NCBI GenBank assembly: GCA_002698985.1
Contig: PAAY01000053.1
Location: 1 to 41,955, forward strand
From: Saprospirales bacterium
GTDB lineage: Bacteria > Bacteroidota > Bacteroidia > Chitinophagales > Saprospiraceae
Length of the DNA: 41,955 nt
Reading direction: 5' to 3'
The position numbers and the translations under genes are program-made. The notes beneath the pieces were generated by a model that was not told the DNA's origin, ran no database searches, and saw only the letters and a list, made by a program, of their open reading frames with translations. This document shows positions 9,201-18,800 of this stretch, piece after piece (position 1 is the stretch's first letter; each line of letters starts with the position of its first letter).

Positions 9201-12200
9201 CAGGCGCATCATGCACCGAAACGGTGTCAAAATCACTTACCACAGCAGAACAGTGCTCGTCTGAAACAGAAGTCAACTCATACACCGTAGTAGCAAGCGG
9301 TGACACTGAATAATTAAACGGCGTGTTGTTGATACCAGAAACCGTTTGACCATTGATGACCACCTCCCAGGGCGAGTCGCCTGTGAGGGTGATGACAAGG
9401 TCGGTTGCCTCACCGGGACAAACTTCGGTGGTGCCGCTCATGGAAGCGGTAGGAATCTCATAGAACACCAATGGTGTTCCGGCAGTTACACTCAGGCAGG
9501 GATCGGTAAGATCTATCGCTCCATTTCCATCATCATCTCCGACGACGGAGGACACATAGTAAGTTGTACCGTAAGTCATGGTTGCCGGATCAAAGCTGAA
9601 TTCCGGCATGGTGGAAATTGCCACGATCGTTCCGATGGAAGAACCGCTGTTGGTGTGCAGGTAGTAAAGGTGCAGGTCATCCGGGTCGGTTGAAACACCA
9701 GTTGCATCTCCTACATTTACCGGTCCGTCGCCACACTCTTCTATCAATGTAGTGTTCATACTGCCCGCATCGGAAACGCAGGGGCAAATCACTTCAGCCT
9801 GCGATACGGTTCTGGGTGTGCATCCATTCGCATCGTCAATGGTGGCGCTAAAGCCAGTTCCTGTGGGAATGGGATCACTGGTGAACACATAAGGCGGTGT
9901 GGGAGAAATCGTACCGGTCAATCCGGTCACAAAGTAGGAAGCAGGATCTCCTCCACTGATCGTGAAGGTCACCGTGTAATGAGTTGCTGTCGGGTTACAT
10001 TGCCATTGCAGATTGGAGACTGTAACACCTGTGTGGACGGTTACATCCGCACAACCACTGAAAGTACCAGGACAGTTCACATCGTTCACCCCTGTAAGGC
10101 AATAGGTGGTAGTGGTATCCGGACTGACATTGAGTATGAAAGGATTACTTGTTATACCATTGAGGGTAATGGTGGTATCTCCGTTGTCATAGGTGATGCT
10201 CCAGGGGCCTACTCCTGTGAAATCAATCGTCAAAGCCGCCTGATCGCCAACACAGATGGCTGTCGTTCCGGAAAGTGTAGCCGTTGGAATTTCGAAGAAA
10301 GTAATAGGAGTACCCTGGGAAACATCCAGACAAGGATCGTTCAGGTCAACAAGGCCTCCGTTGTTGTCACCCACCACAGCCGACAAATAATAGGTCGTTC
10401 CGTAAGTCATGGTGGCGGGATCAAATGACACGGTGGGATCTGAGCCCTGATAGATGATAGGAGGCACGATGGTTACCCCCGTTCCGGAATGGAGAACGAA
10501 GTTGAGGGTATCGTTTCCGTCAAAATTCTCATTGGTATCGTCGTAAGCAACTGTTACAGGACCATCACCACACTCGTTAACAGCTGTTTGATCCGTTTCA
10601 CCGGCAGAGGATGTACAGTTACAAATAACAGCATTCTGAGAAACCAACACTGTGTCACAATGGTTTCCGTCGAAAACATTGAACGAATAGCCCGTTCCCG
10701 AAGGAATGAAATTGCTGGTAAATGTATTGCCGGTAAGTGTTCCATTCGCAGGTTCTACCATGTACGAACCCGGGTCGCCACCGTTGATGGTGAAAGTGAC
10801 CTGGTACATGGTGTTGGTCGGGTCACAACCGGTTTGAATGCCTGAAACTGTGGGCGTCGTATTGATGACCACAGTGGCAGAGCCACTGGCTGTTCCAACA
10901 CATCCATTGTCGTCGGAAACACTGGTCAGCGTGATATTTCCGGCCTGAGCCTGTCCTACTGTCAGGGTATAAGGTGTAGCATTGATGTTAAGCGGAGCCT
11001 GGGCATTGCCATCTACGGCCCATTCAACCACCCAGGGAGCTGCTCCCGTCAGGTCAATGTTCAGTGAAGCTGTCTGTCCCGAACCCTGGCAAATAGCCCC
11101 GGAACCACTCAAAGTGGCCGTTGGCAGTGGGTCTTCAGAAACAACAGCGCTGCCATTCACAGCCCCCGGGCAACTACTGGAGGAAGTAGCAAGGGAAACA
11201 AGTTCGTAAGTACCCGGCACTGAAGCCCAGAAAGTATATGGCGTGCTCGAAATGGAAAGGGCTACCGGCGCTCCACCATCCACAGAATATTCAACGTCCC
11301 AGGGTCCAACCCCGGTCAGATCAATGGTTATCTCAACACTGTCACCTGAACCAACACAGAATGAACCGCCTCCACTGATGGTTGCGGAAGGTGCCGGAAT
11401 TACGGTGACGCTCTGGCATGTTTGTGAACTGGTGCCGCATGGATTGCTGGCGGTCACACATACCTGTCCGTTGCTGGCACCAAAGAAGTCGATTGATACA
11501 GTTGAACCACTACCATTGATGGTGGCACCCGGAGGCGCTGTCCAGGTATAGGTAACTCCAGCTTGCGGATTGCTGACTGTATAGTCTTCCGTTGCACTGG
11601 AGCACACCGGGGAGGGCCCGGACATCATGGGCGTTACCGGCGTTTCTGTGATAACAATATCTATGCAGTCCTGCTGAGAACCACAGGCGTTGTCAGCAGT
11701 TACACATACTTGCCCAGTGCCCGGTGTAGCACCGTTGAAGTTCACGGAAATAGAGTCTCCGGAGCCTGAGAATGATGCCCCTGTGGGAACTGTCCAGGTA
11801 TAAGTAATTCCCGGTTGCGGATTTGTGACGATGTAGGGCACAGGAGTGTTGACGGTACAGACAGAGTCAGCCCCTGAAGCAACAGGTTGAAGGGGCAACG
11901 GATCTACCACAATTGTCAGACAGGTAGCTGTTGAGGTATCACATTCATTGTAAGCGAGGACACACAGGTCTCCGCCAGTAGTATCATTCCATATTACTTC
12001 ATAGGTAGTAGCCGTAAGTTGCGTTACCGGCTCCCCATTGGGAGTCGTCACAATGTAGCCCGTTGGCAATGGCGTCCCTACCGGTGCGACCGTGTAAACA
12101 ACAGTATCGCCTTCACAGGGCTGGTCATCACCGGTTACAGTTGGCGGCTGTGGAGGGTCGGCATTTTGGGTCACAGTCACACATTGTTGATCTGTACAAG

Positions 12201-13497
12201 TCACAATGCCACGGGAGTGGGTAAGTGTCAGACAATATTCGCCAGGCTGATTGACATCAACCAAAACGTCATTGTTGGGACCAACGATACCGGGCCCCGT
12301 CCATTCAAAAATGGTCTGGCCGTCCGGCACGAGGTTGAAAGTTGAACCAGCTGCATTGATAGTCACAGTGGCACCTGGATCGCAACCTAATTCAGCTGGT
12401 GGCAAAATCGTGATTTGCGGATCCATAATAGCCAGGTCAACAATCACCGTGGAATCACAGCCCTGATAAGAGGTACAAACAGCCGTATAAATGCCAGACT
12501 GGGTGTAAGTGTTTCCACAAACTTCATAAGTTGCCGGAGCACACATATTCACCTGTCCCAGCTGGGTTTGTATAGGCGGAATTCCATTGATGTGGCAAAC
12601 GATAACACTATCACAACCGAGCCAGGATTGCAGGGTTACAGGAATACCACCGGGTGCAGGTGCACAGAATTGCTGACCTGCACAAGTGACGCAATCACCC
12701 ACGCACAAATCATAGTACTCGTGTTGTTGTGGCAGGTTTTGTGAAGTGATGTTGATGCAATACGGTACCGGATTGGCAAAGCAGGCGTTTGATGCCGTCA
12801 CACAAAGTGTGGCATTACCCTGGGTATTCCAGGCTACCTGGACAGAAGGTCCTTCATTCAAGCCAACGATGGTACCCACGTTTGCCGGTGCGCCGGCTAG
12901 GGTCCAGGTATAAGTTGCACCGCTGGGGTTTGGAACGGTATAACTGGTTACAGCCCCAGGACACACCTGCGTCGGGCCAATGATATTTGAGGGAGTTGGA
13001 GGAGGTGAAGGAATGGTTGATCCTGAGATTACGTCCACCGTAAAGGCGCAAACATCACCGGCACAACCGTCAAAAACGACGTAATAAGTTTGCCCAATCT
13101 GGAAATTGTTTGCGGTCATTTGAAAAGGTGTTGTTGTACAGTTACACTGGGTGGCAATTGCAGTTCCGGTACAACTTCCTTCATAGATGGCACCCTGCAT
13201 TCCAAACTGACCGTTCAATCCCTGGCAGGCGGATGGGGTGATCTGGAGGGTGATACTCGTAGATCCGGCTACAAAAGCAAACCACTCGTCATTGTTCAAC
13301 ACACTGCTGGGGCAACCAGGAAAAGTCTGGGTTACGTTGTTCAAGCCCAAGGTGTCGCAATAACCATTCAGGGAAGTACACAATGCAGGAGCCTGTGGAC
13401 AAGTGTCTCCGGTTGGAGGGAAACCAGGTGGAGGGCATTGCCCAATTAGTAGGTTTCCAAAGAAAAGGGATAAACCAAAAAGTAAGAGTTTCTTCAT
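6292..13497 (-). CDS. Giant secreted repeat protein with gliding-motility-associated C-terminal domain (T9SS type B cargo)
   Basis: 2401 aa. A signal peptide (MKKLLLFGLSLFFGNLLIGQ) is followed by a Cys-rich N-terminal beta domain (to about 160), several Ig/PKD-like domains of about 80-90 aa with YTWT(V/L/A) cores and CVTASN(A/P)CG ends, and four supermodules of about 270 aa. These begin at Cys-x-Cys motifs near 10615, 9785, 8965 and 8160. Each has a C-GDGP-like strand, an M-YGTTYY(L/V)S-VVGD-DG segment resembling a calcium loop, and an IPTA-LSG-T-ICxG domain. The end (2305-2401) is a CHU_C-type sorting domain: VYVPNAFSPNDDGHNDVF, FNRWGETVWE, GTFTWFAEVEF. Such domains direct T9SS export of adhesins such as SprB. 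Probable cell-surface adhesin or matrix protein; the ligand is unknown. No PorP/SprF gene is next to it. Confidence 0.92.
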   Translation of the reverse strand: MKKLLLFGLSLFFGNLLIGQCPPPGFPPTGDTCPQAPALCTSLNGYCDTLGLNNVTQTFPGCPSSVLNNDEWFAFVAGSTSITLQITPSACQGLNGQFGMQGAIYEGSCTGTAIATQCNCTTTPFQMTANNFQIGQTYYVVFDGCAGDVCAFTVDVISGSTIPSPPPTPSNIIGPTQVCPGAVTSYTVPNPSGATYTWTLAGAPANVGTIVGLNEGPSVQVAWNTQGNATLCVTASNACFANPVPYCINITSQNLPQQHEYYDLCVGDCVTCAGQQFCAPAPGGIPVTLQSWLGCDSVIVCHINGIPPIQTQLGQVNMCAPATYEVCGNTYTQSGIYTAVCTSYQGCDSTVIVDLAIMDPQITILPPAELGCDPGATVTINAAGSTFNLVPDGQTIFEWTGPGIVGPNNDVLVDVNQPGEYCLTLTHSRGIVTCTDQQCVTVTQNADPPQPPTVTGDDQPCEGDTVVYTVAPVGTPLPTGYIVTTPNGEPVTQLTATTYEVIWNDTTGGDLCVLAYNECDTSTATCLTIVVDPLPLQPVASGADSVCTVNTPVPYIVTNPQPGITYTWTVPTGASFSGSGDSISVNFNGATPGTGQVCVTADNACGSQQDCIDIVITETPVTPMMSGPSPVCSSATEDYTVSNPQAGVTYTWTAPPGATINGSGSTVSIDFFGASNGQVCVTASNPCGTSSQTCQSVTVIPAPSATISGGGSFCVGSGDSVEITIDLTGVGPWDVEYSVDGGAPVALSISSTPYTFWASVPGTYELVSLATSSSSCPGAVNGSAVVSEDPLPTATLSGSGAICQGSGQTASLNIDLTGAAPWVVEWAVDGNAQAPLNINATPYTLTVGQAQAGNITLTSVSDDNGCVGTASGSATVVINTTPTVSGIQTGCDPTNTMYQVTFTINGGDPGSYMVEPANGTLTGNTFTSNFIPSGTGYSFNVFDGNHCDTVLVSQNAVICNCTSSAGETDQTAVNECGDGPVTVAYDDTNENFDGNDTLNFVLHSGTGVTIVPPIIYQGSDPTVSFDPATMTYGTTYYLSAVVGDNNGGLVDLNDPCLDVSQGTPITFFEIPTATLSGTTAICVGDQAALTIDFTGVGPWSITYDNGDTTITLNGITSNPFILNVSPDTTTTYCLTGVNDVNCPGTFSGCADVTVHTGVTVSNLQWQCNPTATHYTVTFTISGGDPASYFVTGLTGTISPTPPYVFTSDPIPTGTGFSATIDDANGCTPRTVSQAEVICPCVSDAGSMNTTLIEECGDGPVNVGDATGVSTDPDDLHLYYLHTNSGSSIGTIVAISTMPEFSFDPATMTYGTTYYVSSVVGDDDGNGAIDLTDPCLSVTAGTPLVFYEIPTASMSGTTEVCPGEATDLVITLTGDSPWEVVINGQTVSGINNTPFNYSVSPLATTVYELTSVSDEHCSAVVSDFDTVSVHDAPVPSNLMVACNSTNDGFTVSFDITGGDSTCYQVMPANGTITNGQFVSNVIPDLQGYSFAVSDCHGCPAIVVSDTLVDCACTSFAGDMETTQLDICGSDVAAPNYLGGEVLDGNDVLCFMLHAGDNVPIATNSTGQFVFNPVTMVHEQTYYISAMVGNDDGSGCVDMTDDCLSIGAGAPVVFHAIPTALLTGDATICAGGGTDISIELTGVGPWDIVYTNAAGTNISVTANSSPHLINVTPTNSNVYSLVSVSDAHCDGTVSGNATVTVNNPPQVVNVSEACDQATLMYSVSFDIVGGDATSYSVTPANGTLLNGTFTSDPIASNTPYTFFVDDANGCGPVEVSGVEECSCVTDAGTMGGTVILLCEGETANAQPANGVSLDGDDILVYVLHDNSGATLGNVLATNTSQSFPYMPGVTIPGVTYYISAVAGNDDGTGNVDPNDICFDMSPGTPVVFNPLPTVSLTGNTTICEGENAQVGFSMTGTGPFTVTFTINGTPTTLPDLPASFAIEQAFTASTTVSIVSVTDQATGCFSLSSESVTINVSPSVDAGEPTGSVTICEASGEVIDLNDLLTGADPGGTWTGPGGAAVPNGILNTNPLPAGTHTYTYTLTAQAPCPDDAASVQVIISPKPVADAGPPTIQLDCDIKEITLGGPNTTPGMTYLWTGGPVSDSTIANPTTDVPGNYVLTVTSPDGCVDTDETVVTENVTSPEPHISISDVSCFGMNDGFIVIDSITNGKSPYLCSFDGSAFTDNKQFTNLSPGQHTLVIMDAAGCETEVSFNIGEPQEVTVEIQGDFEGNEPLVDIGEEVTLTVVTTPPFGTLDTVIWSPDSLINCPTCPQNDVVLFEQTTFSVTVVKNGCSDSDQLTIFVKKDHPVYVPNAFSPNDDGHNDVFMIYGGPQIAKVKSFLVFNRWGETVWEYYNFLPNDPATGWNGEHRGQLMDPGTFTWFAEVEFVDGLVEIFEGSVVLMN

Positions 13498-13744
13498 GTT
13501 GTTTCTGTTTCCGCAACTAATTGTTTCACGCTAAAGACGCTAACAAGGCCTTCAGCCAGGTGATTCGATCACAATGATGATAAAATTTCAAAAAGATGCA
13601 GAAGCATCCTTGAATTTCCTTGAAATTTTAACACAATTGTCAGCACCAAGTCCTCAAAATGAATGACTTATGTTGACAACAAGAGACGCATACAATGTAT
13701 GCTGATTTTTTTTGGCCTGGGAAATAGAAAGCGGGCAGGTTTTA
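13498..13744. other. Intergenic region between tpiA and the giant gene
   Basis: 247 bp, AT-rich. On the minus strand there is a small hairpin GATGC-TTCT-GCATC (13595-13608) followed by T5, a weak terminator candidate for tpiA. A short direct repeat (CCTTGAATTT/CCTTGAAATTTT) lies at about 13608-13629. I could not identify a convincing promoter for the giant gene here. Confidence 0.4.
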
Positions 13745-14503
13745 TCAGGGTAAACTTTTGATGATGGAAAGGAAGTCCTCTGCTTTCAATGAGGCTCCTC
13801 CGATCAATCCACCGTCGATGTCAGCCTGGCTGAACAATTCTTTGGCATTTGAGGGTTTGCAACTCCCGCCGTAGAGTATGGTCGTTCTTTCAGCTGTTTC
13901 GATGTCATACTTACCGGAAATCAACTTCCGGATTCTGGCGTGCATTTCCTGGGCTTGATCAGGGCTGGCTGTCTTGCCGGTACCAATGGCCCATATCGGC
14001 TCATAGGCAATCACTACCCTACCAAAAGCTTCCTTGTCAAGGTGGAACAGCGCAGCTTTAATCTGGTCTTCAACATAGTTGAAATGCTTGCCGGCTTCCC
14101 GGACTTCCAGTGGTTCACCACAGCAAAAGATCGGCCTGAGGCCTTCTTCGAGAATAGCATCCACTTTTTTCTTCACAACTTCATCAGTCTCCCCGAACAG
14201 CGTGCGGCGTTCTGAGTGACCTGTTATCACAAAGCCCACTCCGCAGGATTTGAGCATGGGAACTGAAACTTCACCGGTATAGGCACCAGACTTTTCAAAA
14301 TGGCAATTCTGGGCACCAATGTAAAAATTGGAGATACCTTTTGAGACGGTAGCCAGATGATTCAGATGAATGAAAGGCGGGCAAATGATGACCAGATTTT
14401 CCGATGAACCAAGTCCGTTGATGATTGCTGTTGCCAGCTCACGCCCCTCATCAAATGTCTTGTTCATCTTCCAGTTTCCCGCAACGATTTGTAAACGCTT
14501 CAT
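13745..14503 (-). CDS. tpiA: Triosephosphate isomerase
   Basis: 252-aa TIM barrel interconverting dihydroxyacetone phosphate and glyceraldehyde 3-phosphate in the cytoplasm. The catalytic residues are all present: K12 in GNWKMN, H96 in TGHSERR, and E168 in AYEPIWAIGTGKTA. The phosphate-binding loop YGGSCKPSNA and GLIGGASLKA follow. Length is standard. It is a single gene with its own promoter about 50 bp upstream. Confidence 0.98.
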   Translation of the reverse strand: MKRLQIVAGNWKMNKTFDEGRELATAIINGLGSSENLVIICPPFIHLNHLATVSKGISNFYIGAQNCHFEKSGAYTGEVSVPMLKSCGVGFVITGHSERRTLFGETDEVVKKKVDAILEEGLRPIFCCGEPLEVREAGKHFNYVEDQIKAALFHLDKEAFGRVVIAYEPIWAIGTGKTASPDQAQEMHARIRKLISGKYDIETAERTTILYGGSCKPSNAKELFSQADIDGGLIGGASLKAEDFLSIIKSLP

Positions 14504-14963
14504 ACAAATTTTGTGAAGAGAATGTCTCCCAAAGTTTTATTTTTCAGAGGTGCGCAAAAGTAATCAGAATAACTCTGTTTCACAAAAGCCCGCAAAGGTG
14601 AAGCTCTCTACCCTAAGCCCGGTGCTAAAATTTCTTTCAATTTACAAAATGCTATAATTCAGCACCTTATTTGTGCCATTCGGCACTTTTTGCGCTCTAA
14701 AGGTTGCGTTGAATTCAAATTTGACTTTACTTTGCCCCCGTTCTTTGTCATTTAGTTGGCAAAAATGGTGATTGACAAGATTTAATTTTAGAGACACACA
14801 GGTTGAGGTTGATTTGTTTCAAGGAATTTCTAACTTGGCGCTGTCTTTGCTCTTCATTCATCAATTCAACTTTCTTTCTTAACTCTTCAAAACTGTTCGG
14901 TCTATAGCGAGATACTTCTACTAAATCAGTCTGGAAAACATTTCTCAACTAAATGATTTAGTC
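14504..14963. other. AT-rich intergenic region between tpiA and the sigma factor gene
   Basis: 460 bp between divergent genes. It holds the tpiA promoter (14555-14586). A weak plus-strand promoter-like stretch, TTTGACTTTACTTTGCC (about 14719-14735), is 7/8 to TAnnTTTG but 220 nt before the sigma factor ATG. A 66-codon minus-strand open frame (14748-14948) encodes a lysine/glutamine-rich peptide with no recognised family and no supporting signals. Nothing else is evident. Confidence 0.5.
14555..14586 (-). promoter_or_regulatory. Promoter of tpiA
   Basis: On the minus strand TTTG (14586-14583), a 20-nt spacer and TACTTTTG (14562-14555) match the Bacteroidota -33/-7 consensus. Transcription would start near 14548, giving a leader of about 45 nt. 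Confidence 0.75.
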
Positions 14964-15545
14964 ATGCAAGTATCCATGCTCAATGACCAACAGCTCATCT
15001 CATCTTACCTCGAAGGCAACGAAAAGGCTTTTCAGGAACTGCTCAACCGCTACGAGCAAAAAATCTACACTTCCATTTATCTTTTCGTGAAAGACGATGC
15101 CCTGGCGCAGGACATCTTCCAGGAGGTATTCATCAAGATCATCAACACCTTGCGGAGTGGCAAATACAACCACGAAGGCAAATTCGGTCAGTGGGCCATG
15201 CGAATTGCATACAACCTCTGCGTTGACTACTTCAGAAGAGGAAAGCGCCGCCCGACCATCTATCCCAATGAGAACTTTGACATATTCGACGTCATCAGCT
15301 CAAAAGAACCGGACGCTGAACAGCTCATTATGAAAAGCCAAACCCACGAGCGCATAAGAAAGCTCGTAGATATGCTTCCGCCTGAGCAACGCGAAGTGGT
15401 CATTTTGAGACACTACGCCGATATGAGCTTCAAAGAAATCGCTGCGCTCACCCGGGTGAGCATCAATACTGCACTTGGCAGAATGCGTTACGCATTGATC
15501 AACATCCGTAAAATGATCGAGGCCAAGCAGGTACAATTGCAGTAA
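14964..15545 (+). CDS. ECF (group 4) RNA polymerase sigma factor
   Basis: 193 aa. The sigma-2 domain (about 25-95) has the typical LLNRYEQKIYTSIYLFVKD helix, core-binding ALAQDIFQEVFIKI and the -10 recognition block FGQWAMRIAYNLCVDYFRR. The sigma-4 helix-turn-helix (about 130-185) has LPPEQREVVILRHYADMSFK, then EIAALTRVSINTALGRMRYA. It has no extra C-terminal domain. An ATG four codons in (14976) is an equally plausible start. It is followed after 84 bp by a small PspC-like membrane protein gene and not by a recognisable anti-sigma factor. Confidence 0.93.
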   Translation: MQVSMLNDQQLISSYLEGNEKAFQELLNRYEQKIYTSIYLFVKDDALAQDIFQEVFIKIINTLRSGKYNHEGKFGQWAMRIAYNLCVDYFRRGKRRPTIYPNENFDIFDVISSKEPDAEQLIMKSQTHERIRKLVDMLPPEQREVVILRHYADMSFKEIAALTRVSINTALGRMRYALINIRKMIEAKQVQLQ

Positions 15546-15629
15546 ACCCTTAAAGTTTTGGCACACTTAGTGAAAGGCAAATATTGGCAGCAGCTTGTAT
15601 TTGCCTTTCTTCATTTTTACATTTGCCCA

Positions 15630-15845
15630 ATGATAAGAATCAAACCCATACTGGATCGAAGCCTTTTCGGTGTGTGCAATTACCTGGCTGACAAGCTTGG
15701 AATAGCATCCAACAGGGTGCGACTCTATTTTATCTATGTTTCATTTGTCACGCTTGGATCGCCGGTGTTGATTTACCTGTTCATGGCATTCTGGCTCAAT
15801 TTGAAGAACTACATCCGGAAAGGGCGAGACATTATCTGGAGTTAG
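15630..15845 (+). CDS. PspC-domain small membrane protein
   Basis: 71 aa from the ATG at 15630; a longer frame from a TTG at 15558 is less likely because the PspC core begins right after this ATG. The core [20 protein letters not shown] is followed by one hydrophobic hairpin ([25 protein letters not shown]), as in short PspC proteins. PspC family members sense envelope stress; any role here is inferred. It may be co-transcribed with the sigma factor gene. The stop overlaps the convergent metH stop by 4 bp. Confidence 0.75.
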   Translation: MIRIKPILDRSLFGVCNYLADKLGIASNRVRLYFIYVSFVTLGSPVLIYLFMAFWLNLKNYIRKGRDIIWS

Positions 15846-18800
15846 GCATTGTAACCCAGTATCGGTGCCAGCCAGCGTTCAACCTCTTCAACACTCATCT
15901 TTTTCCTTTCAGCATACTCAACAACCTGATCTTTGGCAATTTTACCAACGGTAAAATACTTGCTCTCTGGGTGTGAAAAATAGTAGCCACTGACTGAGGC
16001 AGCAGGCCACATCACACAACTCTCCTCCAACCTGATTCCGGTCCTTTCTTCCACTTTCAACAAATTCCAGATGGTTCGTTTCTCGGTATGATCAGGGCAT
16101 GCAGGGTACCCAGGAGCCGGTCGAATGCCCTTATATGACTCTCGTATCAAATCCTCATTGCGAAGCGCCTCATCCGGACTATAAGCCCAGAGTTCCTTTC
16201 TCACTTTTTCGTGCAGCCTTTCAGCCAGCGCTTCAGCCAGGCGATCGGCAAGGACTTTCACCATAATAGCGTGGTAATCATCATGTTTCGCCCTGTATTC
16301 TGCAGCCAGTTCATCCGCTCCAAAACCTGCTGAAACAGCAAATAGGCCTATGTAATCCGATTTGCCAGAGGCCGCAGGTGCAATGAAATCCGAAAGTGAA
16401 AGATTGGGCAGCCCGGATGCTTTCTTACTTTGTTGACGAAGAAAATGAAGCTTGTCGAGCGCTGAGCCATCTGCCGGATTCAACAAAGTGGCAGAATCAG
16501 CCCCGTCAGCTTTACACTCGTAAAACCCAACCACGGCTTTTGCTGTCAATAAGTTGCCGGAAACGATCCGTTCCAACAGTGCATTTGCTTCACTGTACAA
16601 TTTGCCGGCCTCCGCTCCCACAATGGCATCCTTTAAAATATCCGGGTACTTCCCTTTTAGTTCCCAGGCCTGAAAGAAGGGCGTCCAATCAATGTAGCTG
16701 ACCAGCTCATTCAGGTCCCAATGGTCAAATACCCTTTCACCGAGTAAGGTTGGTTTGGGTGGTGTGTAATTCTCCCAATCAAGCTTCATGTGGTTGCTCC
16801 TCGCTTCTTCAATTGGAAGCAATTGCTTCTCCGACTGGCTCCGCTGCCGGGCAGTTCTTATCCTTGCGTAATCATCCTTTGTAGCTTGAATAAAGTTTTC
16901 ACGCACATCATCATCAGAACCGATCAAAGCGGAAACTACACCAACGCTCCGGGAGGCATCCAGGACATGCACAACCGGCATGCTGCATACCGGGCTGATC
17001 TTAACCGCCGTGTGCGTCTTTGAAGTGGTAGCACCACCGATCAGCAAGGGGATTTTCAACCCCTGCCGCTCCATCTCCTTCGCAACATGAACCATTTCAT
17101 CCAATGAAGGAGTGATGAGGCCGCTCAATCCAATCACATCCACATTTTCCTCCACGGCGGTCTTGATAATTTTATCAGCAGGGACCATCACCCCGAGGTC
17201 AATGATGTCGTAATTGTTGCAGGCCAATACTACTCCCACGATGTTTTTTCCGATGTCGTGCACATCGCCTTTGACAGTAGCCAGCAGCACCTTCCCTTTG
17301 GACTGATCGGCCCCGCTTTGCTCCTTTTCCTTTTCCAGGTATGGTTGCAGATAGGCCACTGCCCGCTTCATCACACGGGCACTTTTCACCACCTGGGGCA
17401 AAAACATCTTTCCGGAACCAAACAAATCGCCGACCACATTCATCCCGTCCATCAAAGGACCTTCTATGACCGCCAGCGGAGAGCCATATTCCAGCCTGGC
17501 CTCCTCCGCATCCTGCTCGATGAACTCCGTAATTCCCTTCACCAAAGAATAGGTCAGTCGCTCCTGGATGCTGCCATTTCGCCAGGCTTGTTGCTTTTTC
17601 TCCTGAATGGCAGAATCGCCTTTCACCCCTTCGGCAAATGTCGTCAGTCGCTCCGTGGCATCTTTCCTTCGGTCAAAAAGCACGTCTTCAACAAGCACGA
17701 GCAATTCCTTGTCAATGTCTTCATAAATGTCAATCATCCCGGCGTTGACGATTCCCATGTCCATGCCCGCCTGGATAGCATGATACAGGAAAGCCGAGTG
17801 CATGGCTTTGCGCACTACCTCATTGCCACGAAAACTAAAAGAAAGGTTGCTGACTCCCCCGCTCACTTTGGCTCCAGGGCAAAGCTGTTTGATCTGACGG
17901 GTGGCTTCAATGAAGTTGATGGCGTACCGGTTGTGCTCCTCGATGCCCGTTGCGACAGCGAAGATATTCGGGTCGAAAATGATGTCCTCAGCTGCAAACC
18001 CTACTTCCTTTGTCAACAGGTCATAGGCCCTTTTACAGATCGCCACTTTTCGCTCGGTGGTATCAGCCTGCCCTTCTTCGTCAAAAGCCATTACCACCAC
18101 GGCAGCTCCGTATTTCCGCACCGTCCGGGCATGCTCCAGGAATGCCGCCTCACCTTCTTTCAGCGAAATGGAATTGACGATGCATTTCCCCTGGACACAT
18201 TTCAATCCAGCCTCGATGACCTCGAACCGGGAGCTGTCAATCATTACAGGAACCCGGGCTACATCCGGCTCAGCCATGACAAGGTTGAGGAACCTCGTCA
18301 TGGCTGCCTCGCTATCCAGCAATCCTTCATCCATGTTCACGTCAATGATCTGGGCGCCGGCCTCCACTTGCTGTCTGGCCACTTCCACGGCCTCCTGGTA
18401 TTTGTCTTCACGGATGAGGCGGGCAAATTTTCGACTGCCCGTTACATTGGTTCGCTCCCCGATGTTCACGAAGTTGGAATCCGGCCGGATGATGAGCGGT
18501 TCAAGACCACTCAACATGGTGTAAGTGGCAGAAGCTGCCGGCACACGGGGTTTCTTGCCTTCCAGGTGGCCGGCCATGTGTCGGATGTGGTCTGGTGTGG
18601 TTCCACAACAACCGCCAATGATGTTGACGAAGCCACTGTCAATGAAATCATCCATGAAGTCGCACATCTCATGGGGGCCCTGGTCGTATTCTCCAAATTC
18701 ATTGGGGAGTCCGGCATTCGGATAGGCATGCACAAAGCAATCAGCTATTTCCGAAAGTGCTTCAAGGTGTGGACGCATCTCAGCAGCGCCAAGTGCACAG

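Noticed and set aside
14748-14948. 66-codon minus-strand open frame between tpiA and the sigma factor
   Set aside because: The translation looks somewhat protein-like in its first 45 residues, but there is no promoter, family or terminator, and the region is AT-rich. Kept only as a note in the intergenic entry.
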